Source: DASPXK01 sp035637315
GTDB taxonomy: Bacteria > Chloroflexota > UBA6077 > JACCZL01
Assembly: GCA_035637315.1 (NCBI GenBank)
Contig: DASPXK010000355.1
Span: forward strand, 1-16,145
Direction of reading: 5' to 3'
DNA length: 16,145 bases
The position numbers and the translations under genes were made by a program. Numbering within the stretch: position 1 is the stretch's first letter; every line of letters begins with the position of its first letter. The notes under the pieces were generated by a model. That model saw only the letters and a program-made list of their open reading frames with translations, was not told the DNA's origin and ran no database searches. Of this stretch, positions 7,239 through 14,557 are shown one piece after another.

Positions 7239-7830
7239 GGTAGGTCGCCCTCGCTCTGAGGACTACGGTCACCGCCAGGCCGGCCAGTACGAGCCAGAGG
7301 AACAGGTTGTAGACCAGGTCGAGCGGCAGGAATAGACCGCACGGCGCCATGACCGCCAGCAGGGTCATCCGGTCGGCCTTGCCCATCGGGCCCGCGTACT
7401 GGCGGCGTCCACCGGCCGCCTTGGACAGAATCGCTAGGTAGCTGTTGAGCAGCATGACCGTTAGCGTCACTGCCCCCAGCAGGCGCTCGGTCGGGGCGGA
7501 CAGCGCCAGCCCGCCGAGCAGCGCCAGGTCCGCCAGCCGGTCGCAAAACTCGTTGAGCACCTCGCCCCAGGGTCTGGCGAGCCCGGTCCGCTTGGCCACC
7601 AGTCCGTCCAGTGCGTTCAGCGCCGTCCGCACGACGGCAATGATCGACACCATGGGCAGCAGCCAGGTCCGCTCCGGCGCCAGATACAGCCACGCACCGC
7701 CGAGCACCGAGAGGGCCAGCGCCGAGTACGTCAACCAATCCGGATGGACCCGTCGCGCGACCAGCCAGTCCTCGACGCCCCGCAGCGAGCGCTGGAAGGC
7801 CGGCTTGATCTGGTAAATGCCCACCCTCAT
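7216..7830 (-). CDS. CDP-alcohol phosphatidyltransferase family protein, YnbA-like
   Basis: 204 aa membrane protein of the PF01066 fold, which swaps CMP in a CDP-alcohol for another alcohol to make phospholipid head groups. The family motif is present in a variant form: N72-x2-D75-G76-x2-A79-K80-x8-G89-x3-N93-x3-D97. The first and third Asp are Asn and the Arg is Lys. The N-terminus (YQIKPAFQRSLR) and a later YAGPMGKADR stretch closely resemble E. coli YnbA as I remember it (YQIKP, YAGPFGKSDR, and the same Asn positions), so this is a clade feature and not decay. It is followed by an overlapping YnbB-like cdsA gene, the same pairing as in ynbAB. First gene of the minus-strand lipid block. The alcohol substrate is unknown. 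Confidence 0.85.
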   Translation of the reverse strand: MRVGIYQIKPAFQRSLRGVEDWLVARRVHPDWLTYSALALSVLGGAWLYLAPERTWLLPMVSIIAVVRTALNALDGLVAKRTGLARPWGEVLNEFCDRLADLALLGGLALSAPTERLLGAVTLTVMLLNSYLAILSKAAGGRRQYAGPMGKADRMTLLAVMAPCGLFLPLDLVYNLFLWLVLAGLAVTVVLRARATYRDLQSGG

Positions 7831-7841
7831 ACCCCGGCCCT

Positions 7842-7871
7842 AGTATGCTCGCTGCCACACTCTCACGTCAC
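7842..7871 (-). promoter_or_regulatory. Candidate sigma70-like promoter of the lipid block
   Basis: On the minus strand, GTGACG (7871-7866) and CATACT (7847-7842) are separated by 18 bases; each matches 4 of 6 consensus bases. Transcription would begin a few bases before the ATG at 7830, giving a very short leader, which fits the weak Shine-Dalgarno there. Tentative. Confidence 0.25.
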
Positions 7872-7886
7872 AGGCGAGCCGTGAGA
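7861..7886. promoter_or_regulatory. Inverted repeat in the divergent promoter region
   Basis: TCTCACG (7861-7867) and CGTGAGA (7880-7886) form a perfect 7-bp inverted repeat with a 12-base spacer. It overlaps the candidate -35 of the lipid block and lies between the two divergent operons, a fitting place for a repressor or activator site. Chance occurrence in GC-rich DNA is possible. Confidence 0.3.
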
Positions 7887-8014
7887 CGGCTCCCCCCGCT
7901 CTGGTCTTGCCCGCTCTCTCATCGCCGCTCGCTCCGCACAGCGCGCTCCTTGCGCTACCATCACCAGAGCCCGCGGACGAGCGTCTCAAAGGCGGGCGTG
8001 ATCGCGGAACGAGG

Positions 8015-8965
8015 ATGCCTGACGTCGTCACCCTGGGCGAGACGATGGCGCTGTTCGCGCCCCGTGAAGCAGGGCCGCTTCGCTATGTCAGCGAGTTTCG
8101 GCTGAAGCTGGGCGGCGCCGAGAGCAACTTCGCCACGGCGCTTGTGCGGCTGGGCGTGAGCGCGGGCTGGATCAGCCGCCTGGGGACCGACGGGCTCGGC
8201 CACTTCATCGCTCACCACCTGCGTGGCGAGGGAGTCGACCTCAGCCAGGTGGTGTTCGACCCGGAGGCGCCGACCGGCCTGTACGTCAAGGAGCTCAGCG
8301 CGGCAGGCGAGAGCAGTGCGTACTATTATCGGCGCGGTTCGGCCGCCTCGAGGCTGCGGCCTGACGACGTCGACGCGAGCTACCTGCGCGGCGCGCGCTG
8401 GCTGCATCTGACAGGCATAACTCCGGCCCTCTCCGACAGCTGTCGCGCAACGGTCGAGCACGCCATCGAGGTGGCCCGCTCGGCCGGCCTGAGCGTCTCA
8501 TTCGACCCGAACCTGCGCCTGAAGCTGTGGAGCGTGGAGCGGGCGCGCGAGCTGCTGGTCCCGATCATGAAGCGATGCACCGTCCTGCTGGGCGGGGCCG
8601 AGGAGCTGGGCCGACTACTCCAGGTCGAAGGCCCCAACGACTCCGTCGACTGGGCGCTTCGTCACGACATTCCACTGGTCGCGGTCAAGCTTGGTGGCAA
8701 GGGGGCGCTGGTAGCGACCGAGTACGAGCGACGAACGGTGCCCGCGTTCGAGGTACCGACGGTCCTGGACGCGATCGGGGCCGGCGACGGCTTCGACGCC
8801 GGGTTCGTGGCCGGCCAGCTCGGGGGGTGGGACCCGTGGCGTTCGGCTGAGCTCGGCAACTGTGTCGGCGCCCACTCGTTGATGGTCCACGGCGACTACG
8901 AGGGCTATCCCTCGCTCGCCGAGGCCGAAGCCTTCATGGTCGGCCAGGCGCGGGTGACGCGATGA
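8015..8965 (+). CDS. PfkB-family sugar kinase, probably 2-keto-3-deoxygluconate kinase
   Basis: 316 aa cytosolic kinase. PfkB/ribokinase marks: LGETMAL at the N-terminus, LKLGGAESNFATAL (substrate lid and first signature) and the C-terminal signature DAIGAGDGFDAG, whose D258 is the catalytic base. The YYYRRGSAAS stretch and the overall layout are what I expect of KDG kinases, which phosphorylate 2-keto-3-deoxygluconate in sugar-acid breakdown or Entner-Doudoroff-type routes. The exact sugar is inferred. An upstream in-frame ATG at 7907 would add 36 Arg/Pro-rich residues that do not fit the fold, so ATG 8015 is chosen; GGAACGAGG lies just before it. Its stop overlaps the start of proC (ATGA). 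Confidence 0.85.
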   Translation: MPDVVTLGETMALFAPREAGPLRYVSEFRLKLGGAESNFATALVRLGVSAGWISRLGTDGLGHFIAHHLRGEGVDLSQVVFDPEAPTGLYVKELSAAGESSAYYYRRGSAASRLRPDDVDASYLRGARWLHLTGITPALSDSCRATVEHAIEVARSAGLSVSFDPNLRLKLWSVERARELLVPIMKRCTVLLGGAEELGRLLQVEGPNDSVDWALRHDIPLVAVKLGGKGALVATEYERRTVPAFEVPTVLDAIGAGDGFDAGFVAGQLGGWDPWRSAELGNCVGAHSLMVHGDYEGYPSLAEAEAFMVGQARVTR

Positions 8966-9780
8966 GTGACTTTCCGAGCCTTCTGTTCCTGGGCGGCGGG
9001 CAGATGGCTGAGGCGCTCATCCGAGGCGTGCTCGATGCCGGTCTGCTGCCGCGCGATCGGATCATGGCGACCGACGTCCGGCCGGAGCGGCTGGAGCATT
9101 TGGCGCGCCAGATCGGGATCCGGACCGAGGCTAGTAACCGTGCGGCGGCCCCGTTTGGCGAGATCGTCTTCCTGACGGTTAAGCCGCAAGACCTGCCCAG
9201 CCTGCTCGACGAGATCGGGCCGCTGGTCGGGGCCGAGCAGGTCGTCGTCTCCATCGCCGCCGGCGTCCCGCTGGCCAGGATCGAGTCGGCGTTCCATGGG
9301 CCGATCCCCACCATTCGAGTGATGCCGAACACGCCCTGCCTGGTGCGCACGGGCATGGCCGTCCTGGCGCTGGGCCGCCATGCCGGCCCGCGCGATGAGC
9401 AGCTAGTGCTGCGGATCTTCAACGCGGTCGGGCGGGCGATCACCTTGCCGGAGCGAGCGCTGGACGCGGTCACGGCGCTGTCCGGGAGCGGCCCGGCCTT
9501 CATCAGCCTGGTCGTCGAGGCCCTGATCGACGCCGGCGTGCGGGTTGGCCTGGCGCGGGATGTGGCGACCACTCTGGCGGTTCAGACGACACTCGGGACG
9601 GCGGTCATGCTGGCCGAGACAGGCGAGCACCCTGCCCGGTTGAAGGAGATGGTGACCTCGCCGGGCGGGACAGCCATCGCTGGCGTCCACGCCCTGGAGC
9701 GGGCCGGCCTGCGAGCCGCGTTCATGGATGCGATCGTCACGGCCACGAAACGGTCGCGGGAGCTGGGGAGACAGGAATGA
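8962..9780 (+). CDS. proC: Pyrroline-5-carboxylate reductase
   Basis: 272 aa, usual length for the family. Catalyses the last step of proline synthesis, NAD(P)H-dependent reduction of pyrroline-5-carboxylate, in the cytosol. N-terminal Rossmann motif FLGGGQMAEALIRG (9-22), VKPQD, the IRVMPNTPC motif, and the C-terminal signature region ALSGSGPAFI with later TSPGGTAIAG. The start ATG overlaps the kinase stop by 4 bases, so translation is probably coupled. The fabI start lies 10 bases after its stop. Proline synthesis has no obvious link to the neighbours; the run may simply be a housekeeping operon. Confidence 0.96.
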   Translation: MSDFPSLLFLGGGQMAEALIRGVLDAGLLPRDRIMATDVRPERLEHLARQIGIRTEASNRAAAPFGEIVFLTVKPQDLPSLLDEIGPLVGAEQVVVSIAAGVPLARIESAFHGPIPTIRVMPNTPCLVRTGMAVLALGRHAGPRDEQLVLRIFNAVGRAITLPERALDAVTALSGSGPAFISLVVEALIDAGVRVGLARDVATTLAVQTTLGTAVMLAETGEHPARLKEMVTSPGGTAIAGVHALERAGLRAAFMDAIVTATKRSRELGRQE

Positions 9781-9785
9781 GGAGG
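9779..9785 (+). promoter_or_regulatory. Ribosome binding site deciding the fabI start
   Basis: GAGGAGG, beginning inside the proC stop codon, 5 bases before ATG 9791. It rules out the longer in-frame start at 9728, which would lie within proC. Confidence 0.8.
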
Positions 9786-9790
9786 CACCG

Positions 9791-10561
9791 ATGTTACTGG
9801 ACGGTAAGACCGGGCTCGTTTTTGGGGTGGCCAATCGACGGAGCATCGCCTGGGCGATAGCCCAGGCGCTGGCGGGAGCCGGCGCGCAGCTCGCCTTCAC
9901 GTATCAGGGCGAGCGGATCGAGGCTGGCGTACGGGAGCTGGCCGACACGGTCAACAGCCCGCTGGTGCTGTCGTGCGACGTGACCCGCGACGAAGACCTG
10001 GACCGCGTGTTCGAAGCGGTCGGCAAGCAGTTTGGCGGACTGGACATCCTGGTCCATAGCGTGGCCTACGCGGCCAGGGAGGACCTGGAGGGCCGCTTCG
10101 TCGACACGTCGCGCGCCAACTTCCTGATGGCCCTCGACATCAGTGCCTATTCCCTGACGGCGATGGTCAAGCGGGCCGAGCCGCTCATGGTCCAGCGAGG
10201 CGGAGGCAGCGTGGTGACCATGACCTACCTGGGCGGCGAGCGGGCGGTGCCCAACTACAACGTCATGGGCGTAGCCAAGGCGGCGCTCGACGCCAGCGTG
10301 CGCTACCTCGCCTCAGAACTGGGCGCGCAAAATATCCGCGTCAACGCGATCTCGGCGGGCCCGGTCAGGACCCTGGCGGCGCGATCGATCTCCGGCTTCA
10401 CGATCATGGAGGAGCACTACGAGCAGCGGGCGCCGTTGCGGCGCAACATCGACGCCAGCGAGGCGGGCCAGACAGCGCTGTTCCTCTGCTCGCCGATGGC
10501 TTCCGCGATCACCGGCGAGGTCATCTTCGTAGACTCGGGTTATCACATTATGGGACTGTAG
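9791..10561 (+). CDS. fabI: Enoyl-[acyl-carrier-protein] reductase (NADH)
   Basis: 256 aa short-chain dehydrogenase-type enzyme that reduces trans-2-enoyl-ACP in the last step of each fatty-acid elongation cycle. Cofactor motif GVANRRSIAWAIA near the N-terminus, SVAYAARED, and the catalytic group at Y146, Y156 and K163 (MTYLGGERAVPNYNVMGVAK), the same numbering as E. coli FabI. The family C-terminal DSGYHIMG is present. Third gene of the plus-strand run. The lipid block on the other side of the divergent region would use its products, but co-regulation is not shown. Confidence 0.96.
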   Translation: MLLDGKTGLVFGVANRRSIAWAIAQALAGAGAQLAFTYQGERIEAGVRELADTVNSPLVLSCDVTRDEDLDRVFEAVGKQFGGLDILVHSVAYAAREDLEGRFVDTSRANFLMALDISAYSLTAMVKRAEPLMVQRGGGSVVTMTYLGGERAVPNYNVMGVAKAALDASVRYLASELGAQNIRVNAISAGPVRTLAARSISGFTIMEEHYEQRAPLRRNIDASEAGQTALFLCSPMASAITGEVIFVDSGYHIMGL

Positions 10562-10563
10562 AC

Positions 10564-10591
10564 GAGGAATGAGGGATGAGGAATGAGGGAT
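10564..10591 (+). repeat. 14-bp perfect tandem repeat
   Basis: GAGGAATGAGGGAT occurs twice head to tail (10564-10577, 10578-10591), between the fabI stop and the ggt pseudogene. Similar G/A-rich GGATGAGGAATGAG runs are a common intergenic filler in such genomes as I know them. It creates spurious ATG and Shine-Dalgarno-like strings, so an ATG start at 10583 should not be trusted. Confidence 0.7.
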
Positions 10592-10606
10592 GACGATGGA
10601 GATGGG

Positions 10607-12269
10607 ATGATCGACGACGGGACCTGGAGCCTGGCGCCGATTGATGGAGCGACAGGCCGGCGGAGGCCGGAGGCGCTGGGCCTGCGTGGCATGGTCGCCT
10701 CGGCCCACCCGGTCGCGGTTTTCACGGGCCTGACCGTGCTGCAAGGCGGCGGCAACGCCTTCGACGCCACCATCGCCGTGGCCGCCGCCGAGGGCGTGCT
10801 GATGCCAATGTTGCCTGCGGGCTGGGCGGTGACGCCTTCGTGTTGCTCTACGACGCCAGGCGCGGCGAGGTGGTCGCCTTCAACGGCAGCGGTGTAGCGG
10901 CGGCGGGCGCGACTCGCGAGTACTACACAAAGCGAGGCTTCGAGAAGACGCCCCTCGAGGGGGTCCACTCGGTCAGCGTGCCTGGCGCCCTGTCGGTGTA
11001 CGAGGCGGTCTGGAAGCGGCACGGCTCACGGCCCTGGCCCGCGTTGTGGGCGCCCGCGATTGGCCTGGCCGAGGAGGGGGTGGCGATCACCGAGCGGGTC
11101 GCCCGTCGAATCGCCGACCGCGCGGAGGTGCTGGCGCGTCATGTGCACTCGGCGGCCCAGTTCCTGCCGAATGGGCGACCACCAGCGGCTGGCGAGTGCT
11201 GGTCCGCACCCAACCTCGCGCGCAGCCTTCGCGTGGTGGCTCGAGATGGCGCCGAGAGCTTCTACCGCGGCGAGTTGGCCAAAGCTCTGCTGGACTTCCT
11301 GGCGCTAGAGGGAGCGATGTACGAGGCCGACGACTTCGCACGCCAGGAGGCGGCGATGTACGAGCGATCAAGACCGACTACTGCGGCGTCACCGTCTACG
11401 GGACGGCCCCGCCGTCTCAAGGATTCATGCTGTTGGAACAGCTCAACATCCTGGAAGGCTTCGACATGCGGGCGCTCGATTCCCTCAGCGCCGAGCGGCT
11501 TCACCTGCTGGTCGAGGCAAAGAAGCTGGCCTTCTCCGACCGCAACGCGGTGGCCGGCCACCCGGCCTTCGTGGGCTGGCCCCTAGACGACCTGATCTCC
11601 AAAGAGCACGCGGCTCGGCGGCGGGCCCAGTTGGACCCATGGCGGGCCGCATCGCCAGGCGGGACCCTGGTCGGCGAGCACGCCGCGGATACGAGCTATT
11701 TCTGCATCGCGGACGGCGACGGCAACGCCATCTCCTTCATCCACAGCCTGTCCGCCTCATTTGGCTCGGGAGTCGTGGCCGGCGAGACCGGGATCACCCT
11801 GAACAACCGCGCCGGGCGCGGCTTTTCGTTGGACGAAGGCCACCCCAACGTCATCATGCCGGGCAAGCGGACAATGCACACGCTGAACGCTTATGTTGCC
11901 TGCCGCGAGGGCCGCCCGTGGCTGGTCGGCGGCGGGACGCCCGGTGGCGACCAGCAGACACAGTGGAACGTCCAGGTGCTCACCAGCGTGCTTGACCACG
12001 GGATGGGGCTACAAGAGGCTGTCGATGCTCCGCGCTGGTCCAGTTTCCCGGGCACCGACCCTGCCAATCTGGAACAGCCGATGGTGGTGCGCGTGGAGGC
12101 GCGCGTTCCCGAGTCCGTGATCCAGGGGCTGAGGGACCGCGGCCACGTCGTGCAGGTGCTCGGCCCCTGAAGCGGCGGGGGCGCCGTCCAGCTCATCCAG
12201 ATCGACCCATCCGGAGTGCTACGCGGCGCGAGTGACCCGCGGGCGGGCGGACTCGCGCTCGGGTGGTGA
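10607..12269 (+). pseudogene. ggt: Gamma-glutamyltransferase homologue, broken by two frameshifts and a nonsense change
   Basis: Homology runs through three frames: 10607-10813 (GMVASAHP, GGGNAFDATIAV), 10816-11364 (CGLGGDAFVLLYD to DFARQEAAMYE) and 11367-12269 (IKTDYCGVTVYG, NILEGFD, LNNRAGRGFSLDEGHPN). At 10814-10815 there are two extra bases, or one missing. At 11365-11366 a base is missing; restoring CCG gives YEPIKTDY, as the family expects. A TGA at 12168-12170 replaces the Trp expected in VLGP-W-SGGGAVQLIQ; the same frame continues with family sequence to LALGW and a stop at 12267-12269. The nucleophile Thr is still encoded (11691-11693, HAADTSYF). A repaired product would be about 553 aa, normal for the family, which cleaves gamma-glutamyl bonds of glutathione or similar peptides. 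ATG 10607 has GGAG 5 bases upstream. Neighbouring genes are intact, so decay is likelier than general sequencing error. Confidence 0.88.
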
Positions 12270-12272
12270 AGA

Positions 12273-12316
12273 CCTAACCCCGAACCCCCCTTCCCTAAAG
12301 GGACGGAGGAGCTAGG
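12273..12316. repeat. C/G-rich palindromic repeat, degenerate copy E
   Basis: CCTAACCCCGAACCCCC followed by TTCCCTAAAGGGACGG and GGAGCTAGG. It has the order of the family consensus with several changes, and begins 3 bases after the final stop of the ggt pseudogene. Confidence 0.5.
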
Positions 12317-12323
12317 CGACGTG

Positions 12324-12344
12324 TTCCCCGTTGCCATCGGGGAA
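12324..12344. terminator. Hairpin between convergent gene ends
   Basis: TTCCCCG (12324-12330), 7-base loop, CGGGGAA (12338-12344): a perfect 7-bp stem just past the stop of the oxidoreductase (12348-12350, minus) and after the ggt pseudogene (plus). No long T-run, so intrinsic termination is only plausible. Confidence 0.4.
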
Positions 12345-12347
12345 GGG

Positions 12348-13352
12348 TCAGGGATCAGCTCTCAGCCTGGGCGCGACCTCGGCGGCGAAGCGAAGAGCGC
12401 CTTCGGTTCGCGGGAAGTCGAGGAAGCGCACGATGAAGTGGCGGACGCCGACCGCCACGTACTCCTCCAGGCGGCCGGCGATCTGCTCGGGCGTGCCGAC
12501 CAGGGCGGCGTCGGAGGCGGTGTGGCGATATAGCGTGCTGCGCTCGGCCAGGGCGACGGCCTCGCGTTCGCCGTCGGCCAGGGCGACGGTCTGGCACTGC
12601 CACGTATAGAGGATCGAAGTCGGGTCACGGCCAATGGCCTCACAGTGCTGGGCGAGGACGGCGGCCTTGCGAGCGTACTCCTGGGGCGACACGCCGCTGT
12701 AGTCCCACCAGTCGGCGTGGCGGGCGACGACTCGGAGGGCGAGGCGCTCGCCGGCCGCTCCGATCATGATTGGCGGGACCGGATCGGGCCGTGGATTGCA
12801 GAACGCCCGCTCGATGCTGAAATGGCGGCCGGCAAAGGTGGCGGGCGACTCGCTCCACATCTGCCGAATGATCTGGACGGCATCCTCGAGCTGCTCGATT
12901 CGGACCCGAGCCGACGGGTACGGGTAGCCGTAGGCTCGATACTCGCTCTCCATCCAGCCCGCGCCGAGCCCGAGAATCAGGCGGGCGCCACTGAGCAGCT
13001 GAAGCGTGGCCAGCATCTTGGCTAGCAGCGGCGGGTGGCGGTAGGAGTTCCCAAGCACGATCTGGCCGTACTGGTAGTCGGGGAAGGCGGTCGCGAAGTG
13101 GGCCGTGGCGGTGAGGCACTCGAGCGTATCCGGCTCGGGCGGCATCCAGGGCGCCCCTGGGACGAAATGGTCAGAAAGCCAGACCGAATCGAACTTGCCG
13201 CGCAGCGCCTCGAGATTCAAGCTCACATCCGGCAGCCAGCTTCGAACTGGCGCTCCGTCCGGGTCCCACATCGGCACACGCCAACCGAACCGGATCGGGC
13301 TGGCCCGCCCAGCGCCAGGCCGCGCCGGGCTCGTTACCGCGTTCTCGGCCAT
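12348..13352 (-). CDS. Luciferase-like (LLM-class) F420-dependent oxidoreductase
   Basis: 334 aa TIM-barrel flavin/F420 oxidoreductase of the bacterial luciferase-like family. Features: DSVWLSDHFVPG near the N-terminus, an early QIVLGNSYRHPPLLAK strand-helix, the family-typical LILGLGAGWMESEYRAYG, a PPIMIGAAGERLALRV motif, and a C-terminal LVGTPEQIAGRLEEY segment. The pattern fits the F420-dependent branch, but F420 versus FMN cannot be settled from sequence alone and the substrate is unknown. The frame opens upstream to a TTG at 13376 and an ATG at 13367. ATG 13352 is preferred because GGAGG lies 8 bases upstream. Divergent from the next gene; no operon partner. Confidence 0.85.
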   Translation of the reverse strand: MAENAVTSPARPGAGRASPIRFGWRVPMWDPDGAPVRSWLPDVSLNLEALRGKFDSVWLSDHFVPGAPWMPPEPDTLECLTATAHFATAFPDYQYGQIVLGNSYRHPPLLAKMLATLQLLSGARLILGLGAGWMESEYRAYGYPYPSARVRIEQLEDAVQIIRQMWSESPATFAGRHFSIERAFCNPRPDPVPPIMIGAAGERLALRVVARHADWWDYSGVSPQEYARKAAVLAQHCEAIGRDPTSILYTWQCQTVALADGEREAVALAERSTLYRHTASDAALVGTPEQIAGRLEEYVAVGVRHFIVRFLDFPRTEGALRFAAEVAPRLRADP

Positions 13353-13360
13353 CTTCGCTG

Positions 13361-13365
13361 CCTCC
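13361..13365 (-). promoter_or_regulatory. Ribosome binding site deciding the oxidoreductase start
   Basis: GGAGG on the minus strand, 8 bases before ATG 13352. It lies inside the codons used by the longer alternative starts. Confidence 0.6.
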
Positions 13366-13379
13366 ATGTCGCCCAAAAC

Positions 13380-13397
13380 GGCACGGCATGCCGTGCC
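13380..13397. repeat. Perfect 18-bp palindrome
   Basis: GGCACGGCATGCCGTGCC is fully self-complementary. It lies in the 74-base gap between divergent genes. The flanking CCCTAC resembles a dispersed palindrome (GGGGCACGGCATGCCGTGCCCC type) known to me from Chloroflexota-like intergenic regions. It could instead be a regulator site for one or both genes. Confidence 0.65.
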
Positions 13398-13414
13398 CCT
13401 ACATGGCCAGCCAC

Positions 13415-13420
13415 TATACT
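13415..13420 (+). promoter_or_regulatory. Candidate -10 box
   Basis: TATACT, 6 bases before the ATG at 13427. Transcription would start at or next to the start codon, giving a leaderless message, which fits the lack of a clear Shine-Dalgarno. No good -35 is seen at the right distance (the palindrome ends there). Confidence 0.35.
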
Positions 13421-13426
13421 TCAGGT

Positions 13427-14182
13427 ATGCAGCCGTCGTTTGAACGGGGCGATCCGGAGCGGCCGAGCGGGCACGCGCTGGTCTACTTCCGCGCGGCGGG
13501 CGACCCGGATGTGGTGCTGGGCAGCTATATCGTCGTGCCGCCGATCACGATGGATCTGGCGAAATACGTGCCGGCGATGTTCGCCGCCCAGCTCTCCTCG
13601 ATGGTGCCAAGTGGGCCGGCCGTATTTCCCCTGCCACCATTTCCCGAGCGGGTCGAGAGCCTGGAGCGGCTTCGCCAGCTCGCCGTGGCGCGCGGCGACG
13701 ATCTGCTCGACGGGGGGAGTGTCGACACGTCCGACCTGCAGCGCATGCTCATGGCGGTGACCGAGATCGCTGCCGAGTACGCGCAGCTCTACACCAGCTA
13801 CGCCGAGCGGCTGCCGGTCGAGGCGCCGGAAGAGCCCGCGGGGCTGCCGGAAGTTGACGTGGACGAGCTGCTGCTGAGCGTCATGAGCGAAGCCGAGAAG
13901 GTGGGCCGCCTGGCCAAGCTCACCGGAACCGTGCGTTATGCGCTGGAAGGTGACGACAGGGCACTACTCGCCGAGACGGTCCGCCAAATGGAGCGAGTCG
14001 GGCGTCAGCTTCCAGAACGTTACCGCGTCTCTGACCTGGCTCGTGCCGCACAAGACCCGGCCGAGCGGGGTGGCCAGCTCGCCGAGCTGCTACTACGACG
14101 CGGCTACATGCTGGCGGCCGAAGAGTACGCGGGTCTGGAGCAAGTCGACGCCGAGATCGACAAGCTCCGCGAAGGCGTCTAG
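13427..14182 (+). CDS. Unrecognised protein, probably soluble
   Basis: 251 aa, not recognised. The first 75 or so residues look strand-rich (ALVYFRAAG, VVLGSYIVVPPITM). The rest is mostly helical and charged, with an acidic and Pro-rich linker near 135-145 (EAPEEPAGLPEVD) and a C-terminal helical region ending in EQVDAEIDKLREGV. No signal peptide, membrane segment or catalytic motif is evident. ATG 13427 is chosen over an in-frame ATG at 13388 because the extra 13 residues come from the palindrome region. High GC at third codon positions supports real coding. A small gene follows after 29 bases, so the two may be expressed together. A DNA- or protein-binding role is possible but not shown. 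Confidence 0.75.
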   Translation: MQPSFERGDPERPSGHALVYFRAAGDPDVVLGSYIVVPPITMDLAKYVPAMFAAQLSSMVPSGPAVFPLPPFPERVESLERLRQLAVARGDDLLDGGSVDTSDLQRMLMAVTEIAAEYAQLYTSYAERLPVEAPEEPAGLPEVDVDELLLSVMSEAEKVGRLAKLTGTVRYALEGDDRALLAETVRQMERVGRQLPERYRVSDLARAAQDPAERGGQLAELLLRRGYMLAAEEYAGLEQVDAEIDKLREGV

Positions 14183-14211
14183 GCGGTGGCCCTGCGCATC
14201 AGGGCTGCAGC

Positions 14212-14418
14212 GTGACCGAGCCAGCGGAGGCGCCGACGCCGATCGGCCTCGGATCGCGGGATCTGGCACTCATCCTGGCCCAGGCGCTGCGGGACCTGCG
14301 CGGGGATGACGGCCAGCTCGACGAGTCCGTGTTGATCGTCGTGGTCGCGGCCGCGATCGAGGCCAACAACCATAAGTTGTACGAGGGCCTGCGAGCCCGT
14401 GGCGCGCTGATGGAATGA
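14212..14418 (+). CDS. Small unrecognised protein
   Basis: 68 aa from a GTG start, not recognised. One long helix-forming stretch (GSRDLALILAQALRDLRG) followed by a hydrophobic ESVLIVVVAAAIEANN segment that includes charged and polar residues, so it is more likely a buried helix than a membrane anchor. Third codon positions are strongly G/C, as in neighbouring genes, and it lies 29 bases after the previous gene in the same direction, which favours a real gene. Only a weak AGGG is seen upstream. It may be a partner of the preceding protein. Confidence 0.55.
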   Translation: MTEPAEAPTPIGLGSRDLALILAQALRDLRGDDGQLDESVLIVVVAAAIEANNHKLYEGLRARGALME

Positions 14419-14557
14419 CGAATGGAGTAAGAAGGAGCTGAGTTGCGCTGCCTGCGGCGGCGTGCGACAATCCGACTGAGCTTGGAAGAACGCCGGCTAC
14501 GGGCGGCGCTGGGCGGCGCGGGTTGCGTTTCCTTCGACTCAAGCGGGGAGGAGTCTC

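Noticed and set aside
7907..8014. Earlier ATG for the PfkB-family kinase
   Set aside because: Adds 36 Pro/Arg/Ser-rich residues before the normal N-terminus; no family support.
12168..12170. TGA in the ggt homologue as recoded Trp or selenocysteine
   Set aside because: TGA ends other intact genes here (cdsA, proC, kinase), the family expects Trp, and the same gene has two frameshifts, so a nonsense change is simpler.
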